64,000 bases of DNA from Sphingobacterium sp. UGAL515B_05 (GCF_033097525.1 NZ_CP109907.1:1984001-2048000), one strand, 5' to 3'; counted from the first letter of the stretch, positions 25,011-35,365 are shown. Made by a program: numbers and translations. The notes: generated by a model from the letters alone, not told the origin.

Positions 25011-27611
25011 TTAAAAGCGGAAACCTGTGCTGAAATAGGGATACCAGCCTTCATTGGATTTCGTCATGACAAAATGCAAAGGAAGCGCATTGGCGACGAT
25101 GTAATAAATGCCACCACCCACACCTTGATGAAACTTATCGCTGTTATAGCCCTTTGCCCACACTTTTCCAAGATCATACATACCCATTAGTCCGAATTCA
25201 CCCGGAAGAACATAGCTTTTGACATCAATTACTTTGATACGAGCCTCTAGGTTATTGTAAAGCATCTGTTGCCCTGCAAATCGGTACTGGCGAAATCCTC
25301 TGAGATTTTCATGGCCGCCTAGAAATAGATATTGATAAAATGTAGGGTTCCCGACAACGGTGCCCCCTCCTGTTCTATTGGCAAATATAATACCTTCATT
25401 AAATGCACTAAAATAGCCCGTCATAGCAGCACTTAACTGCGCTGAGTTTTTTGAATACTGATTGAGTCCAAAATAAGAATTCAAAGCGGCTTCAATATAT
25501 AGCCCTTTACTTGGGTTAATCTTTCGATTACGGGAATCTTGCGTTAAAAAGGCATTGATACCTGCAAAAGCTTTGTCTTTGGTAATCGATAAACTATCGT
25601 AAGAATGTAAAGCTTGGGGATTTAAAATAAATCGATCTTCATTTTCAATCGGATCTAAGTGGTAAAATTGGATATGCGGACCTACGGCAAAGTTTAATGT
25701 AGCTGAAGGTTTCCACCGTAACTGTGGATTGATATTGAAAATATTGAATCTACTTCTGTAATATTTTGCACCATACTGTTCCTTTAAGAAGAGCGAGTTA
25801 TTACCTACGCCGAAGAAATTCTGGGTGTTGTCAGGAGCCTTTGCTAGTGCATCGACAACAAGATCCGCATCTCCGACAACAGCTATCCATTCGCCTCTAT
25901 AGCGGATTTTATAAGCTCCGGTTCGGAAGGCTGTTGCTACAGTAAGTTGTTGCTTATACGTAAAAGGGCTTTTTCTAAATCCACGCTGATGTGTGTAAGC
26001 AGCCCCTAGCCCCAGCGAAAAACCGTCATCAGCATTATAGCCCGCAGTCACCAAGGGTAGCCAGGTGTTGTACAGGTTTACAGGAACAAATTGCGTGTTG
26101 GTACTATCTTGTGCATAATGAAGCTTTATTTTGTTCTTTTCACCCAGTAAAGTGGAATTTTTGGTGTTTTCGTAAAGCTGTATTTTCGATTTGCTTTGGT
26201 TGATCACATAAGTCTTTGGCGTGTTATCGCCAATAATTCGGAGTTTTATAGGAGAATTTGTGTTATCGATGACAACAGAGTCTTTACCTTCAGCCAAATA
26301 GAGGCGAATTTCTTTTGTCAGGGAATCTTTATAGGTTTTGTCCATCAATGCTTTGGTGACTTTACCATCTTTATTGATCTTCGAAACTTTGACTTTTAAG
26401 TTTTTATTTGCTGTGCTGTATATTTCTACTTTTTCGTTTTTGTCGCTAAGATGAATATCGACAATGTTATTAATGAAATTGTAATACTCTTCCATCGCCA
26501 TGGGAAGTGCATCACGACGGCTTTGAAGTGTTTTAAAAATTTGCTCTCCACGAATAGTAATGGACGATTGCGGTAGGCTATGTACCGACTCCCATAATAC
26601 CGAATCTGTGAGACGTGCTACAAATTGCTTGACCTCTTTGGTCCATTCCTTGTGAGGAAGCTGGTTGCTCGGATGAGCATTTAAAAAGCGTGATTTAAAT
26701 AAAGAATAGCGAATATCGGGAATACCGGTCGTGAAACCTTGCATGACTGGGTTGACAAATTGCTGATAGATATCTTTCATTAGAAAACCTTGTGTGACAC
26801 GCAGTGCCTGATCCCGATCGCGGGGAATAGGAATATAGTCTTTATCGTGATCTGCGCTATCCTGATTTTCATTGTACCAACGCCATTGATCCTCGTGTCG
26901 ATCCCAGTCGCTTACCAGTACATCCAGCATTCTTGCGCGGAGATATGCCTTAGCCTTAAAGTTATCGTCGTTATCTTCCTGTAGTTTTCGTACAGCTTTT
27001 GGGCTGTTGTCTGAATCACCAAGAGGTTCGCGTTCTTCTAGTAAAGCCACCGTATGCTCAAAAAGCGGCGCATATTCACCCAATATGCTGTCTTGTGCAA
27101 CAACGCCGATGATTGGATGGGCATGTGGGACGTTCACGGCATTTGCCAAAGCCGGGATCATAAGCGCGGAATAGGGATGCTGCGCGCTAGTGGCATCGTC
27201 CAAGACATCCTGTACAAAGGTGCCATGTAGCTCTTCTGGTATAAGGGATTCAGTCCTTTTATTGACTGATCGTAGGGCCCATTCCCGACCGCTTGAATCT
27301 GTAAGTCGTAGAGAAACCGATTGCATCCCGCCCCCTTGTTTGACAGGACGCAGTCCCCCGTATAAGGTTGAAAGTTGGAGCAAAGGTAAGGTGGTTTCTG
27401 CAGCCCATTCTTTGCGGTAGTTTTCGCCAAGGAAGAACTTTTTGAATTTACTGGCTTTACCATATTTTGCATTTGCAACGATACTTACACTGTCCTTGAT
27501 GACGGTTTTAGCAAAGGACTTACCCTGGTGTGCAGGTGACTGTGTATGTTTTTGTTGTGAATAAACATGACTAGCAAGAAAAATAAGAAAGAATGGTACA
27601 ACCTTTTGCAT
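25011..27611 (-). CDS. atypical-kinase-like module fused to a BamA/TamA-type outer-membrane barrel
   Basis: 866 residues with a signal peptide (ASHVYSQQ). Residues ~85-280 carry LRSVNK (possible nucleotide-binding lysine, 118), a hinge-like PHAHPIIGV, then SDWDRHEDQW (residues 234-243) and PIPRDRDQA (261-269), reminiscent of the catalytic and metal-binding loops of FAM20/HipA/PI-kinase-like folds. The C-terminal ~400 residues look like a BamA-type barrel (FLGGHENLRGFRQYRFAGQ; final GWYPYFSTGFRF, ending in Phe as outer-membrane barrels do). The kinase reading is inference; the barrel is better supported. Confidence 0.7.
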   Translation of the reverse strand: MQKVVPFFLIFLASHVYSQQKHTQSPAHQGKSFAKTVIKDSVSIVANAKYGKASKFKKFFLGENYRKEWAAETTLPLLQLSTLYGGLRPVKQGGGMQSVSLRLTDSSGREWALRSVNKRTESLIPEELHGTFVQDVLDDATSAQHPYSALMIPALANAVNVPHAHPIIGVVAQDSILGEYAPLFEHTVALLEEREPLGDSDNSPKAVRKLQEDNDDNFKAKAYLRARMLDVLVSDWDRHEDQWRWYNENQDSADHDKDYIPIPRDRDQALRVTQGFLMKDIYQQFVNPVMQGFTTGIPDIRYSLFKSRFLNAHPSNQLPHKEWTKEVKQFVARLTDSVLWESVHSLPQSSITIRGEQIFKTLQSRRDALPMAMEEYYNFINNIVDIHLSDKNEKVEIYSTANKNLKVKVSKINKDGKVTKALMDKTYKDSLTKEIRLYLAEGKDSVVIDNTNSPIKLRIIGDNTPKTYVINQSKSKIQLYENTKNSTLLGEKNKIKLHYAQDSTNTQFVPVNLYNTWLPLVTAGYNADDGFSLGLGAAYTHQRGFRKSPFTYKQQLTVATAFRTGAYKIRYRGEWIAVVGDADLVVDALAKAPDNTQNFFGVGNNSLFLKEQYGAKYYRSRFNIFNINPQLRWKPSATLNFAVGPHIQFYHLDPIENEDRFILNPQALHSYDSLSITKDKAFAGINAFLTQDSRNRKINPSKGLYIEAALNSYFGLNQYSKNSAQLSAAMTGYFSAFNEGIIFANRTGGGTVVGNPTFYQYLFLGGHENLRGFRQYRFAGQQMLYNNLEARIKVIDVKSYVLPGEFGLMGMYDLGKVWAKGYNSDKFHQGVGGGIYYIVANALPLHFVMTKSNEGWYPYFSTGFRF

Positions 27612-27613
27612 GC

Positions 27614-28510
27614 CTATTTTTGTTCAAATTTATAAATGATCCCTTTATCCTGATTACCGGCTTCGCTGCTGACGTAAAGATTGAATTTTGAATCAAAGTT
27701 AATGCCTTCAGGTTGAGGGAAGATCTTCGGATCTAATGGAGAGAGCGATTTTACACGAAAATTCTCATCGGTGACCACAAGGGTTTTGTCGACAGAAGAT
27801 AAGATATACCATTCCTTACTGTCTGCTTTTTTAGCTAACGCGGAGGGTTTGAACGTTTTCTTAATTTTAGCATCAAATGCCTGAAGTTGATCAAGCTGGA
27901 TGGCAAATTCTCCTTTCGGCTGGAATTGACCATGCTCGTCAATTGAAAAGACATAGCCAGAGGTTTGCGGTTGTTTTCTATCGACCTTGCATTCTTTGCA
28001 TAATACGTATGCCTGGTTACTTTCGCGGTCAACAAAAAGTCCCTCGTACTCTCCTTTTGGGAGTAAATTTTTCTGTTCAACAACATTTTTTATATCGTCC
28101 TTTTCGGCAATCGGAAAGGAATAGATGCTGCCATTGCTCTTTAAGATAAAGAAATGTGTATTGCTTATCGAAATATCCTCATAGTCGCCATCTTTTCCGA
28201 AAGGGTTGAACGTGACTTTTTGTGTCGGTTGGTTAAACTTATAAAGAAAGCCCTGCTCGTCTTGGATGGCATAAATATCGTCATCCTGTCCCGCGAGGAA
28301 GGCTATTCCGGATATTTCTAACAATTCGTCTGGCAAACTCATTTTTATGCCCGAAGATAATGTATAGGGTATTTGTTGCGGTTTTTCAGCTTGAACATGA
28401 GCGAGCTTGTTGTTATTTTCCTTGGCTGTATTATTCGGGTTGCAGGCGAGAAAAATAGCGGAGGCTAAGCCTAATGCTATCGTTGTCAATATCGTCGGGT
28501 TTTTCATCAT
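27614..28510 (-). CDS. SdiA-regulated-like lipoprotein (beta-propeller)
   Basis: 298 residues (a second ATG directly follows the first). Lipoprotein signal with lipobox SAIFLAC. The mature part matches the SdiA-regulated/YjiK-like propeller: LPDELLEISGIAFL, DIYAIQDEQGFLYKF, GDYEDISI and EGINFDSKFNLYVSSEAG near the end. The fold is related to phytase-type propellers. It ends 2 bp before the start of the barrel protein gene, so they are co-transcribed. Function not known. Confidence 0.75.
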   Translation of the reverse strand: MMKNPTILTTIALGLASAIFLACNPNNTAKENNNKLAHVQAEKPQQIPYTLSSGIKMSLPDELLEISGIAFLAGQDDDIYAIQDEQGFLYKFNQPTQKVTFNPFGKDGDYEDISISNTHFFILKSNGSIYSFPIAEKDDIKNVVEQKNLLPKGEYEGLFVDRESNQAYVLCKECKVDRKQPQTSGYVFSIDEHGQFQPKGEFAIQLDQLQAFDAKIKKTFKPSALAKKADSKEWYILSSVDKTLVVTDENFRVKSLSPLDPKIFPQPEGINFDSKFNLYVSSEAGNQDKGIIYKFEQK

Positions 28511-28629
28511 TATATGATTAAATTTAAATTGATGAAGTCATCAGATTTCTGAATGAGCTTACGTGCAATGATTATTTTGTTGGGCTTTCAGGCTGGTCAT
28601 GCTTTTATGGGATGCCCTGCTGAATAGTC

Positions 28630-30651
28630 CTATTTTTTCATTTTACCTTTCAAATAATTAAAGATTTGTTGCTGAGAAACATTCTTCTGTTGTGTTTCTA
28701 TTGCCTGATTTTGCCCATGTTCATCCAGGAAAGTTGCTTCGGTGTCGTCCGCAAACTGAATATCGAACAGCTCCTGTATTTGATATGCTAATGTCAGATC
28801 CAACAGCGGAAAGCAAGTTTCTATACGTCGGTAGATATTGCGGTTCATCCAGTCTGAAGAGCCTAGATACACGTTGCTTTGGGCTTGATATTGAAAAATA
28901 AATATTCTGCCATGTTCTAAATATCGTCCTACAATCCGTTTCACGACAATGTTGTCGCTCAATCCAGGTACTTGTGGTTTTAGTCTACAGATTCCTCTAA
29001 CCAATAACTGCAGTTTTACCCCTGCCCGGCTTGCTTCATACAATTTATTGATTAACGATTCTTCTTCCAGATTGTTTAATTTAATTTTTATTGTAGCTGT
29101 GTCTCCGGCCTTAGCAGCTTGGATGGCCTGGTCGATCAGGGATAAAAATGTATGTTTGAGGTTGAACTGTGCAATCAGTAGATGACTAAAACGCAGCTCA
29201 TTTGGACTATGGGGTTTTCTCCGGGCTGGTAAAAACTCGAATAGCATAGATAATTCGTTGGTTAATAGCTTATTTGAGGTGATGAGGAAGTAGTCTGTGT
29301 AGACCTTCGCCGTTTTTTCATTTAGATTTCCTGTACCTAGCAATGCACTTTCACGACCTTGTTTGCGTTTGACCAGCGCTATTTTGGCGTGTACTTTTAA
29401 ATTGGGGATACTATAGGTAATTTTTACCCCCTGTTCTTTCATCAATCGAGCCCAATGTATATTATTTGCTTCATCAAAGCGCGCTTTCAATTCGACAAAT
29501 ACATTGACTTTTTTTCCATTTTTTGCTGCGGTAGCGAGTGCTTGTGCAATATGTGAATCACCGGCGATACGGTATAAGGTTGTGTAAATCTCGTCTACGG
29601 TTGGATCTATCGCCGCCTCGTTAAAAAAACGCAGTATGGGGTCGAACGATTCATAGGGAGTACAGATTAACAGATCCTCTCGGTCTATTTGGTCAAAGAT
29701 AGATTCCTTAAAATTCTGATTCGTATTAATTTGCAGCTGTTTTGGATAAGAATGTTCCGCTATTTTAATCGGAAATGAAAATAGATCCTTGAGATTGTGG
29801 TAGTTTCCGCCTTCGACAATGCTACTTTTCCGCAGATCAAATAGTGTTGCCAGTGTTTCTATCAACTGTTTTGGCAGATTTGGCTGGAATAGAAAGCGTG
29901 TCGCATAGCCAAGGTCACGTTTATTGACTTCCGTCTCGATTTTTTGGGCAATATCACCCTCAAATTCATCTTGGAGATTTAATTCCGCATCCCTTGTGAT
30001 TTTAAAGGAATAGAAATTTAATGATGTATTTCTTATGGCTTCAGGAAAAAATGCTTTGATAATATCATCTATGAGCAAGACATATTTATTCCCATTGGTC
30101 TCACAGGTGAAAAAGCGACCAATATGATTTGAAGGAACATTTAGAAAGTATACCGCTCCAGTATTGTCGTCTGTAACGGCGAAGTACAGCTGGTTGTTGA
30201 CCGGAAAAAAAGAAGTATCCTCAATTGGGATAATTTGGAGGTAGGAGGCAATTGTACTAAAGAAGTATTGAGCTGCCAAATCTTCTATTTCCGTTGGAAT
30301 AGCTTGATTGTAAATAAAGAGTATATCTTCTTTTGCTAATTCTTGGATAATATCAGCTAGTATTAGGCCAAATTTTCCCTGTTGTTTGTTGATGGTTTTT
30401 GATGCTTTTTTATACGTCCCAATATCTATGTTCGGAATGAGCTCTCCAGGAGTTTGCTTCATTATTTTTTTCCAAGCCATCAGTACAGGCATTCTAACCC
30501 GATAAAATTCATCCAGATTGGATGAGAAAATAGCGAGAAACTGTAGTTTTTCCAATAAAGGGACCTCCTGGCGACCAGCTTGGTCAAGTACCCTATCATT
30601 GAACGACAGCCAGCTGATGTCTCTGTTGATATAAAGATCTTTCTTCTTCAT
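28630..30651 (-). CDS. ppk1: polyphosphate kinase 1
   Basis: 673 residues, slightly short for PPK1 (about 690). N-terminal INRDISWLSFNDRVL is the family opening. The phosphohistidine is His421 in VHAKIALV, and the second HxK-type site is HGRIFIFQ with YLGSSDWMNRN. It polymerises phosphate from ATP into polyphosphate reversibly. The next gene upstream on the same strand encodes the HD/PycTM-like protein (174 bp gap), and the SdiA-regulated-like lipoprotein gene follows downstream after 119 bp. Confidence 0.95.
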   Translation of the reverse strand: MKKKDLYINRDISWLSFNDRVLDQAGRQEVPLLEKLQFLAIFSSNLDEFYRVRMPVLMAWKKIMKQTPGELIPNIDIGTYKKASKTINKQQGKFGLILADIIQELAKEDILFIYNQAIPTEIEDLAAQYFFSTIASYLQIIPIEDTSFFPVNNQLYFAVTDDNTGAVYFLNVPSNHIGRFFTCETNGNKYVLLIDDIIKAFFPEAIRNTSLNFYSFKITRDAELNLQDEFEGDIAQKIETEVNKRDLGYATRFLFQPNLPKQLIETLATLFDLRKSSIVEGGNYHNLKDLFSFPIKIAEHSYPKQLQINTNQNFKESIFDQIDREDLLICTPYESFDPILRFFNEAAIDPTVDEIYTTLYRIAGDSHIAQALATAAKNGKKVNVFVELKARFDEANNIHWARLMKEQGVKITYSIPNLKVHAKIALVKRKQGRESALLGTGNLNEKTAKVYTDYFLITSNKLLTNELSMLFEFLPARRKPHSPNELRFSHLLIAQFNLKHTFLSLIDQAIQAAKAGDTATIKIKLNNLEEESLINKLYEASRAGVKLQLLVRGICRLKPQVPGLSDNIVVKRIVGRYLEHGRIFIFQYQAQSNVYLGSSDWMNRNIYRRIETCFPLLDLTLAYQIQELFDIQFADDTEATFLDEHGQNQAIETQQKNVSQQQIFNYLKGKMKK

Positions 30652-30825
30652 CCGTATAAATTTATGGTTATGGCAACATGCTTACAACAACATCAATTAA
30701 ATGATGCAGTCTATTGGTCGCTAATGATTGATTTAAAGGCCGCATCTTTTTAAACAAAAGAAAGTATGGACATCATGACACCGGTATATTTCGCGTGTTT
30801 ATAGGATCGCATTTAAAATATCATA

Positions 30826-32010
30826 TTAAAATATGGTTGCGAAGACAAAAGAAACAACGGATATAACAAGGCCAAACATAAAAATTCCATATGCGTATCG
30901 TAGAAGTTTGTATTTTCGGCCTAATACCACACCTTGCGAATAAACATCCTTAGTGAGCATACCATATAGAAATTCCGAATCGACCATTACCTTCTGCATG
31001 CCCTCGTTGTAGTCGTCGAGTTTCATCTTGTAAAAGTTCCCAAAAAAGAGCAGATTGACGGATTTTTGTTTGATTTCCTCCTTTGAGAATTTGCCAGAGG
31101 GAATTTTGGGTATTGTTGATAGTATTGCCATGACCATGGTTGCTACCACGGCCGTTGTTAAGATAATTGTTGGGATAATAAGGTGCTCGTTGGCATCTAA
31201 TTTCCGAAATAAGACAGCAATCACGACGGAAAGGATAATGGAATTGACCGTTAATAAGATGTTGGCCTTATTGTCTGCCATGTCGCTTAATCGCTGATTG
31301 TTTGAGGACGTAATCCGGAACATCGTTTCTATCCCACGTTCTGGCTTACCGCCTTTCTCCTTTTCTTTCTTGCCTTCTTTTTTACTTTCTTTATTTTTTG
31401 AGATGGATTTCTCCTGTTTTTTCTCCAGTTCTTCTAGATTCATCTCCTTTTTGGCATTAAGCTTTTGTTGCGCATATTCAGTATGGTAATGATGGCTCTT
31501 TAATAGTTTGATTGTGCCCGCCCGCCATACGTCTTTATCGATCTCCTTCCCGAGTACTGCTTCGGCTTCGGCTTTCATGAGTTTGTTTCTGTTAACGAAA
31601 TCCTCATTCCCAAAATGAAATAGGTCCGCGTCACAGAGAATTTGTTCCAGCAGGTTTTTTGGATCCTGAGGCATTCTCGTTGCTAAAATGCAGCCTTTGA
31701 TTTTTTCTTGTATGGCTTCCGGTATTCCTTTGTCCTGGAGAAAATTGAGCGCAATTTCAACACTGATCTTCTCATGACCGATGGCATTATCAGATTTAAC
31801 GTAGCCAAGGTCATGAAAGTAGGCAGCACTAATAACGATAAAGTGATCCTCCTCTCCTAGTTTATAGTGCGATGATATCTCCTCCGCAGCACGGACAACA
31901 GAACGTGTGTGTATTGTATTGTGAAAACAATGGCAAACTGAAATATTTTCTGTAATATAAGTTTCAGCATATTCTTCTACCTGTTTTAAAAGCTGAGCAT
32001 AATCTATCAT
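30826..32010 (-). CDS. HD phosphohydrolase fused to a PycTM-like membrane domain
   Basis: 394 residues. Residues 1-170: HD-superfamily phosphohydrolase with metal-ligand candidates His34, His66-Asp67 (YFHDLGY), His79 and Asp127/Asp129 (CDAD). Residues ~190-225: a highly charged Lys/Glu linker. Residues ~235-394: DMADNKANILLTVNSIILSVVI, two membrane helices, a soluble stretch and a final helix, matching the DUF5706/PycTM type known from Pycsar effectors. No cyclase gene is adjacent. It could hydrolyse a nucleotide and signal to the membrane; this is inference. Confidence 0.75.
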   Translation of the reverse strand: MIDYAQLLKQVEEYAETYITENISVCHCFHNTIHTRSVVRAAEEISSHYKLGEEDHFIVISAAYFHDLGYVKSDNAIGHEKISVEIALNFLQDKGIPEAIQEKIKGCILATRMPQDPKNLLEQILCDADLFHFGNEDFVNRNKLMKAEAEAVLGKEIDKDVWRAGTIKLLKSHHYHTEYAQQKLNAKKEMNLEELEKKQEKSISKNKESKKEGKKEKEKGGKPERGIETMFRITSSNNQRLSDMADNKANILLTVNSIILSVVIAVLFRKLDANEHLIIPTIILTTAVVATMVMAILSTIPKIPSGKFSKEEIKQKSVNLLFFGNFYKMKLDDYNEGMQKVMVDSEFLYGMLTKDVYSQGVVLGRKYKLLRYAYGIFMFGLVISVVSFVFATIF

Positions 32011-32270
32011 GGACCAATATGGTTTTATGTGCAGTAAAAGTATTTAATATCTTTAATTTCTTAAAAATAAGGTCTTCTTTTTTGTTATTTATTAACCTAG
32101 ATCAAATTTACTCAAAAAAGAATTATTCCAATAGTTGTAAAATTACCTGTTATATAAGTAGATAGTTGATTGTTAAAACAGATCGTTAATCGGATAAGAT
32201 TTTTCAATATAAGCCATGACGCTCAGGCCGACTGGGTTTGGATCGTTTTATGATGAGAGAGACCTCATGG

Positions 32271-32289
32271 TTCCTCCCTAAGGGAGGAA
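32271..32289. repeat. perfect 8-bp hairpin TTCCTCCC/GGGAGGAA
   Basis: TTCCTCCC, TAA loop, GGGAGGAA form a perfect short hairpin with no following T-run. It lies in the gap between the HD/PycTM-like gene and the rRNA operon. Confidence 0.5.
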
Positions 32290-32346
32290 GAATTCTGGAT
32301 TGCTTATCATTTAGTTTAGTTTTTACCTAGAGTTAGTTTAGCCTTA

Positions 32347-32420
32347 AGTTAGGGTTCGTTTAGCTATTACCTAAGCTATACCTAAACAAACCCTAAGTAA
32401 ACCCTAACTAAACCCTAAGT
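32347..32420. repeat. CCCTAA-type tandem repeats with an imperfect inverted copy
   Basis: Three contiguous 11-mers AAACCCTAAGT / AAACCCTAACT / AAACCCTAAGT span 32388-32420. The region 32347-32367 is an inverted copy of 32378-32398 (18 of 21 positions match) with a 10-nt loop. Looser TTAG-rich copies extend left to about 32311. Confidence 0.8.
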
Positions 32421-32440
32421 AAAGTGGTAAGAAAGTATAG

Positions 32441-32662
32441 CTAAAAAATGGGTAAATCAGGAGCTCTGTATGCTACCATCCTTTTATAAGCTGTGCTGCG
32501 GTATCCTTGGGTGCCATCTTTCCGGCGGCACAATTTTCCCGTCTTTCCGGTACGGATTCTATCCGAGGGGCCGCGCAGGCTTTTGGCAGAAGATCCCGAC
32601 CGGATTATGCAGCCTGATATTTCTGTTGTCTTGTTGTTGTTCTTTGACCTTTTGGCTGCCAT
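32441..32662 (-). CDS. doubtful small basic ORF
   Basis: 73 codons, strongly basic, beginning MAAKRSKNNNKTTEISG. Codons use many G/C third positions (GGC, CGC, CGG, CTG), unlike its neighbours. The opposite strand and other frames are open too, so the ORF may be a chance product. It lies inside the atypical stretch before the rRNA operon and shows no known domain. Could be a decayed piece of a mobile element. Confidence 0.2.
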   Translation of the reverse strand: MAAKRSKNNNKTTEISGCIIRSGSSAKSLRGPSDRIRTGKTGKLCRRKDGTQGYRSTAYKRMVAYRAPDLPIF

Positions 32663-33080
32663 CTTCCCACCCTATCCCCGTCCGTCTGTTGTGCCCGGCT
32701 CCCTGTCGCGGGTATTGGCTGTGCTGGTATTCCCGGCCGTCACTTAGTACTCTTTTGCGCAAGCCCCCTCTTTTCGGTGTCCTGCGCGGTTGCGGTTCCT
32801 GATCACATCCTATCTCTATTATACCTATCCTATCCGGGGTATTAAACGCTGCATAGCTCTGTTGTTCTCTGTCGGCTACGTTTGCGGTTCCCAGTCTCCC
32901 TTTTCAATGCTGCGTCGGTGGGGGCAGTAGATCCGGCAGGAGCATTTCAGGATGTTTTTGCGGCCAGATGCCGCTATGTGGCCCAATCTGGCGGCCGGAT
33001 CAGCCATTCCAGCCCTCCGATCACCTGTTTTACAAAAAGAATCTCGCACCGTTACAGGCAGTTAAGGACAAAATGAAATA
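32441..33080. other. intergenic stretch of atypical composition upstream of the rRNA operon
   Basis: This stretch has visibly more G/C than its surroundings (runs such as ggccgcgcaggc and gacggccgggaa), several overlapping open frames on both strands and no recognisable gene. No tRNA, transposase or integrase signature was found. It may be decayed mobile DNA. Confidence 0.6.
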
Positions 33081-33096
33081 AATAAGAACAAAAGGC

Positions 33097-33128
33097 TTGG
33101 AAGTTTGTTCCTAAACTCCCTATCTTTG
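33097..33128 (+). promoter_or_regulatory. rRNA promoter P1
   Basis: TTGG at 33097-33100 and TATCTTTG at 33121-33128 fit the -33 TTG and -7 TAnnTTTG elements; 21 nt separate them from the end of the TTGG to the start of the -7. Transcription would start near 33134. Confidence 0.75.
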
Positions 33129-33281
33129 CACCACTCCGCAAGGGAGGGACGGTTACCTCGAAAGAGGGAATCATGAAAAAAGAAGGGTTTAAGAGAAGTC
33201 TGGCAGGATCTAAAATCCCGCTCAGTTTATTTTAAACGCGGAAATCGAAAAAAGAGGAAAGAAAAAAAACTTAAAAAGTTT

Positions 33282-33311
33282 TTGGAAGTTCAGAAAAGAT
33301 TTCTACCTTTG
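33282..33311 (+). promoter_or_regulatory. rRNA promoter P2
   Basis: TTG at 33282-33284 (in TTTTTGGAAGTT) and TACCTTTG at 33304-33311 fit the -33 and -7 elements with 19 nt between. The TTGGAAGTT block is shared with P1. Transcription would start near 33317, about 240 nt before 16S. Confidence 0.8.
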
Positions 33312-33403
33312 CAGTCCCAACGGAAACGAAGGGAAAAACAAAACGATAAAGAGTGGCGCAATGCCCATCGGAATAAAGCGGATACGGAAGTTGAAGCGAC
33401 AGA

Positions 33404-33414
33404 GTTCTTTAAGA
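33404..33414 (+). promoter_or_regulatory. boxA-like antitermination/processing element in the rRNA leader
   Basis: GTTCTTTAAGA resembles boxA (TGCTCTTTAACA) that loads the rRNA antitermination complex. A close copy occurs in the spacer before 23S. Confidence 0.5.
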
Positions 33415-33556
33415 AAACACAATCATGTAAGCGTGACGAGTAGACAAACGAAAGTCATGAACAAATTCAAGTAATTCGTTCAATTCGATCCAAGATCAGA
33501 GATATAAAAAAAGAATTCTGATTATTATAAATAGTTGGAATCAAAAACTTCATTTT

Positions 33557-35087
<1,531 letters not shown>

Positions 35088-35206
35088 TAGAGTATCGAAG
35101 ATCGGTGCTCGTCACGTTACATATGATTGCAGAAGAAAAAACATCAGAAGAAAGTGCCCGCCCCTAAGGGAGCAGGACCGAGAGAAAGAGATGAACAAGA
35201 TAAGCT

Positions 35207-35280
35207 AGTCCCGTAGCTCAGTTGGTTAGAGCACTACACTGATAATGTAGGGGTCAGCAGTTCAAATCTGCTCGGGACTA
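35207..35280 (+). tRNA. tRNA-Ile (anticodon GAT)
   Basis: 74 nt. Acceptor AGTCCCG pairs with CGGGACT; D arm GCTC...GAGC; anticodon loop CTGATAA flanked by CTACA/TGTAG; T arm GCAGTTCAAATCTGC. CCA is not encoded. It lies in the 16S-23S spacer, as usual. Confidence 0.97.
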
Positions 35281-35291
35281 CGAAAACGTTT

Positions 35292-35365
35292 GGGGAATTA
35301 GCTCAGCTGGCTAGAGCACCTGCCTTGCACGCAGGGGGTCAACGGTTCGAATCCGTTATTCTCCA
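35292..35365 (+). tRNA. tRNA-Ala (anticodon TGC)
   Basis: 74 nt. Acceptor GGGGAAT pairs with ATTCTCC (one G-U pair); D arm GCTC...GAGC; anticodon loop CTTGCAC; T arm AACGGTTCGAATCCGTT. CCA is not encoded. Follows tRNA-Ile after 11 nt. Confidence 0.97.

Noticed and set aside
32388..32420. Possible CRISPR array in the CCCTAA repeats
   Set aside because: The repeats are contiguous 11-mers with no spacers and no cas genes nearby.
32470..32802. 110-codon plus-strand frame (cysteine/serine-rich) upstream of the rRNA operon
   Set aside because: Composition is typical of a shadow frame; no domain, no promoter.
33173..33235. 20-codon ORF in the rRNA leader (MKKEGFKRSLAG...)
   Set aside because: It lies in the rRNA leader between P1 and P2 and has no conserved feature; a short ATG frame is expected by chance.
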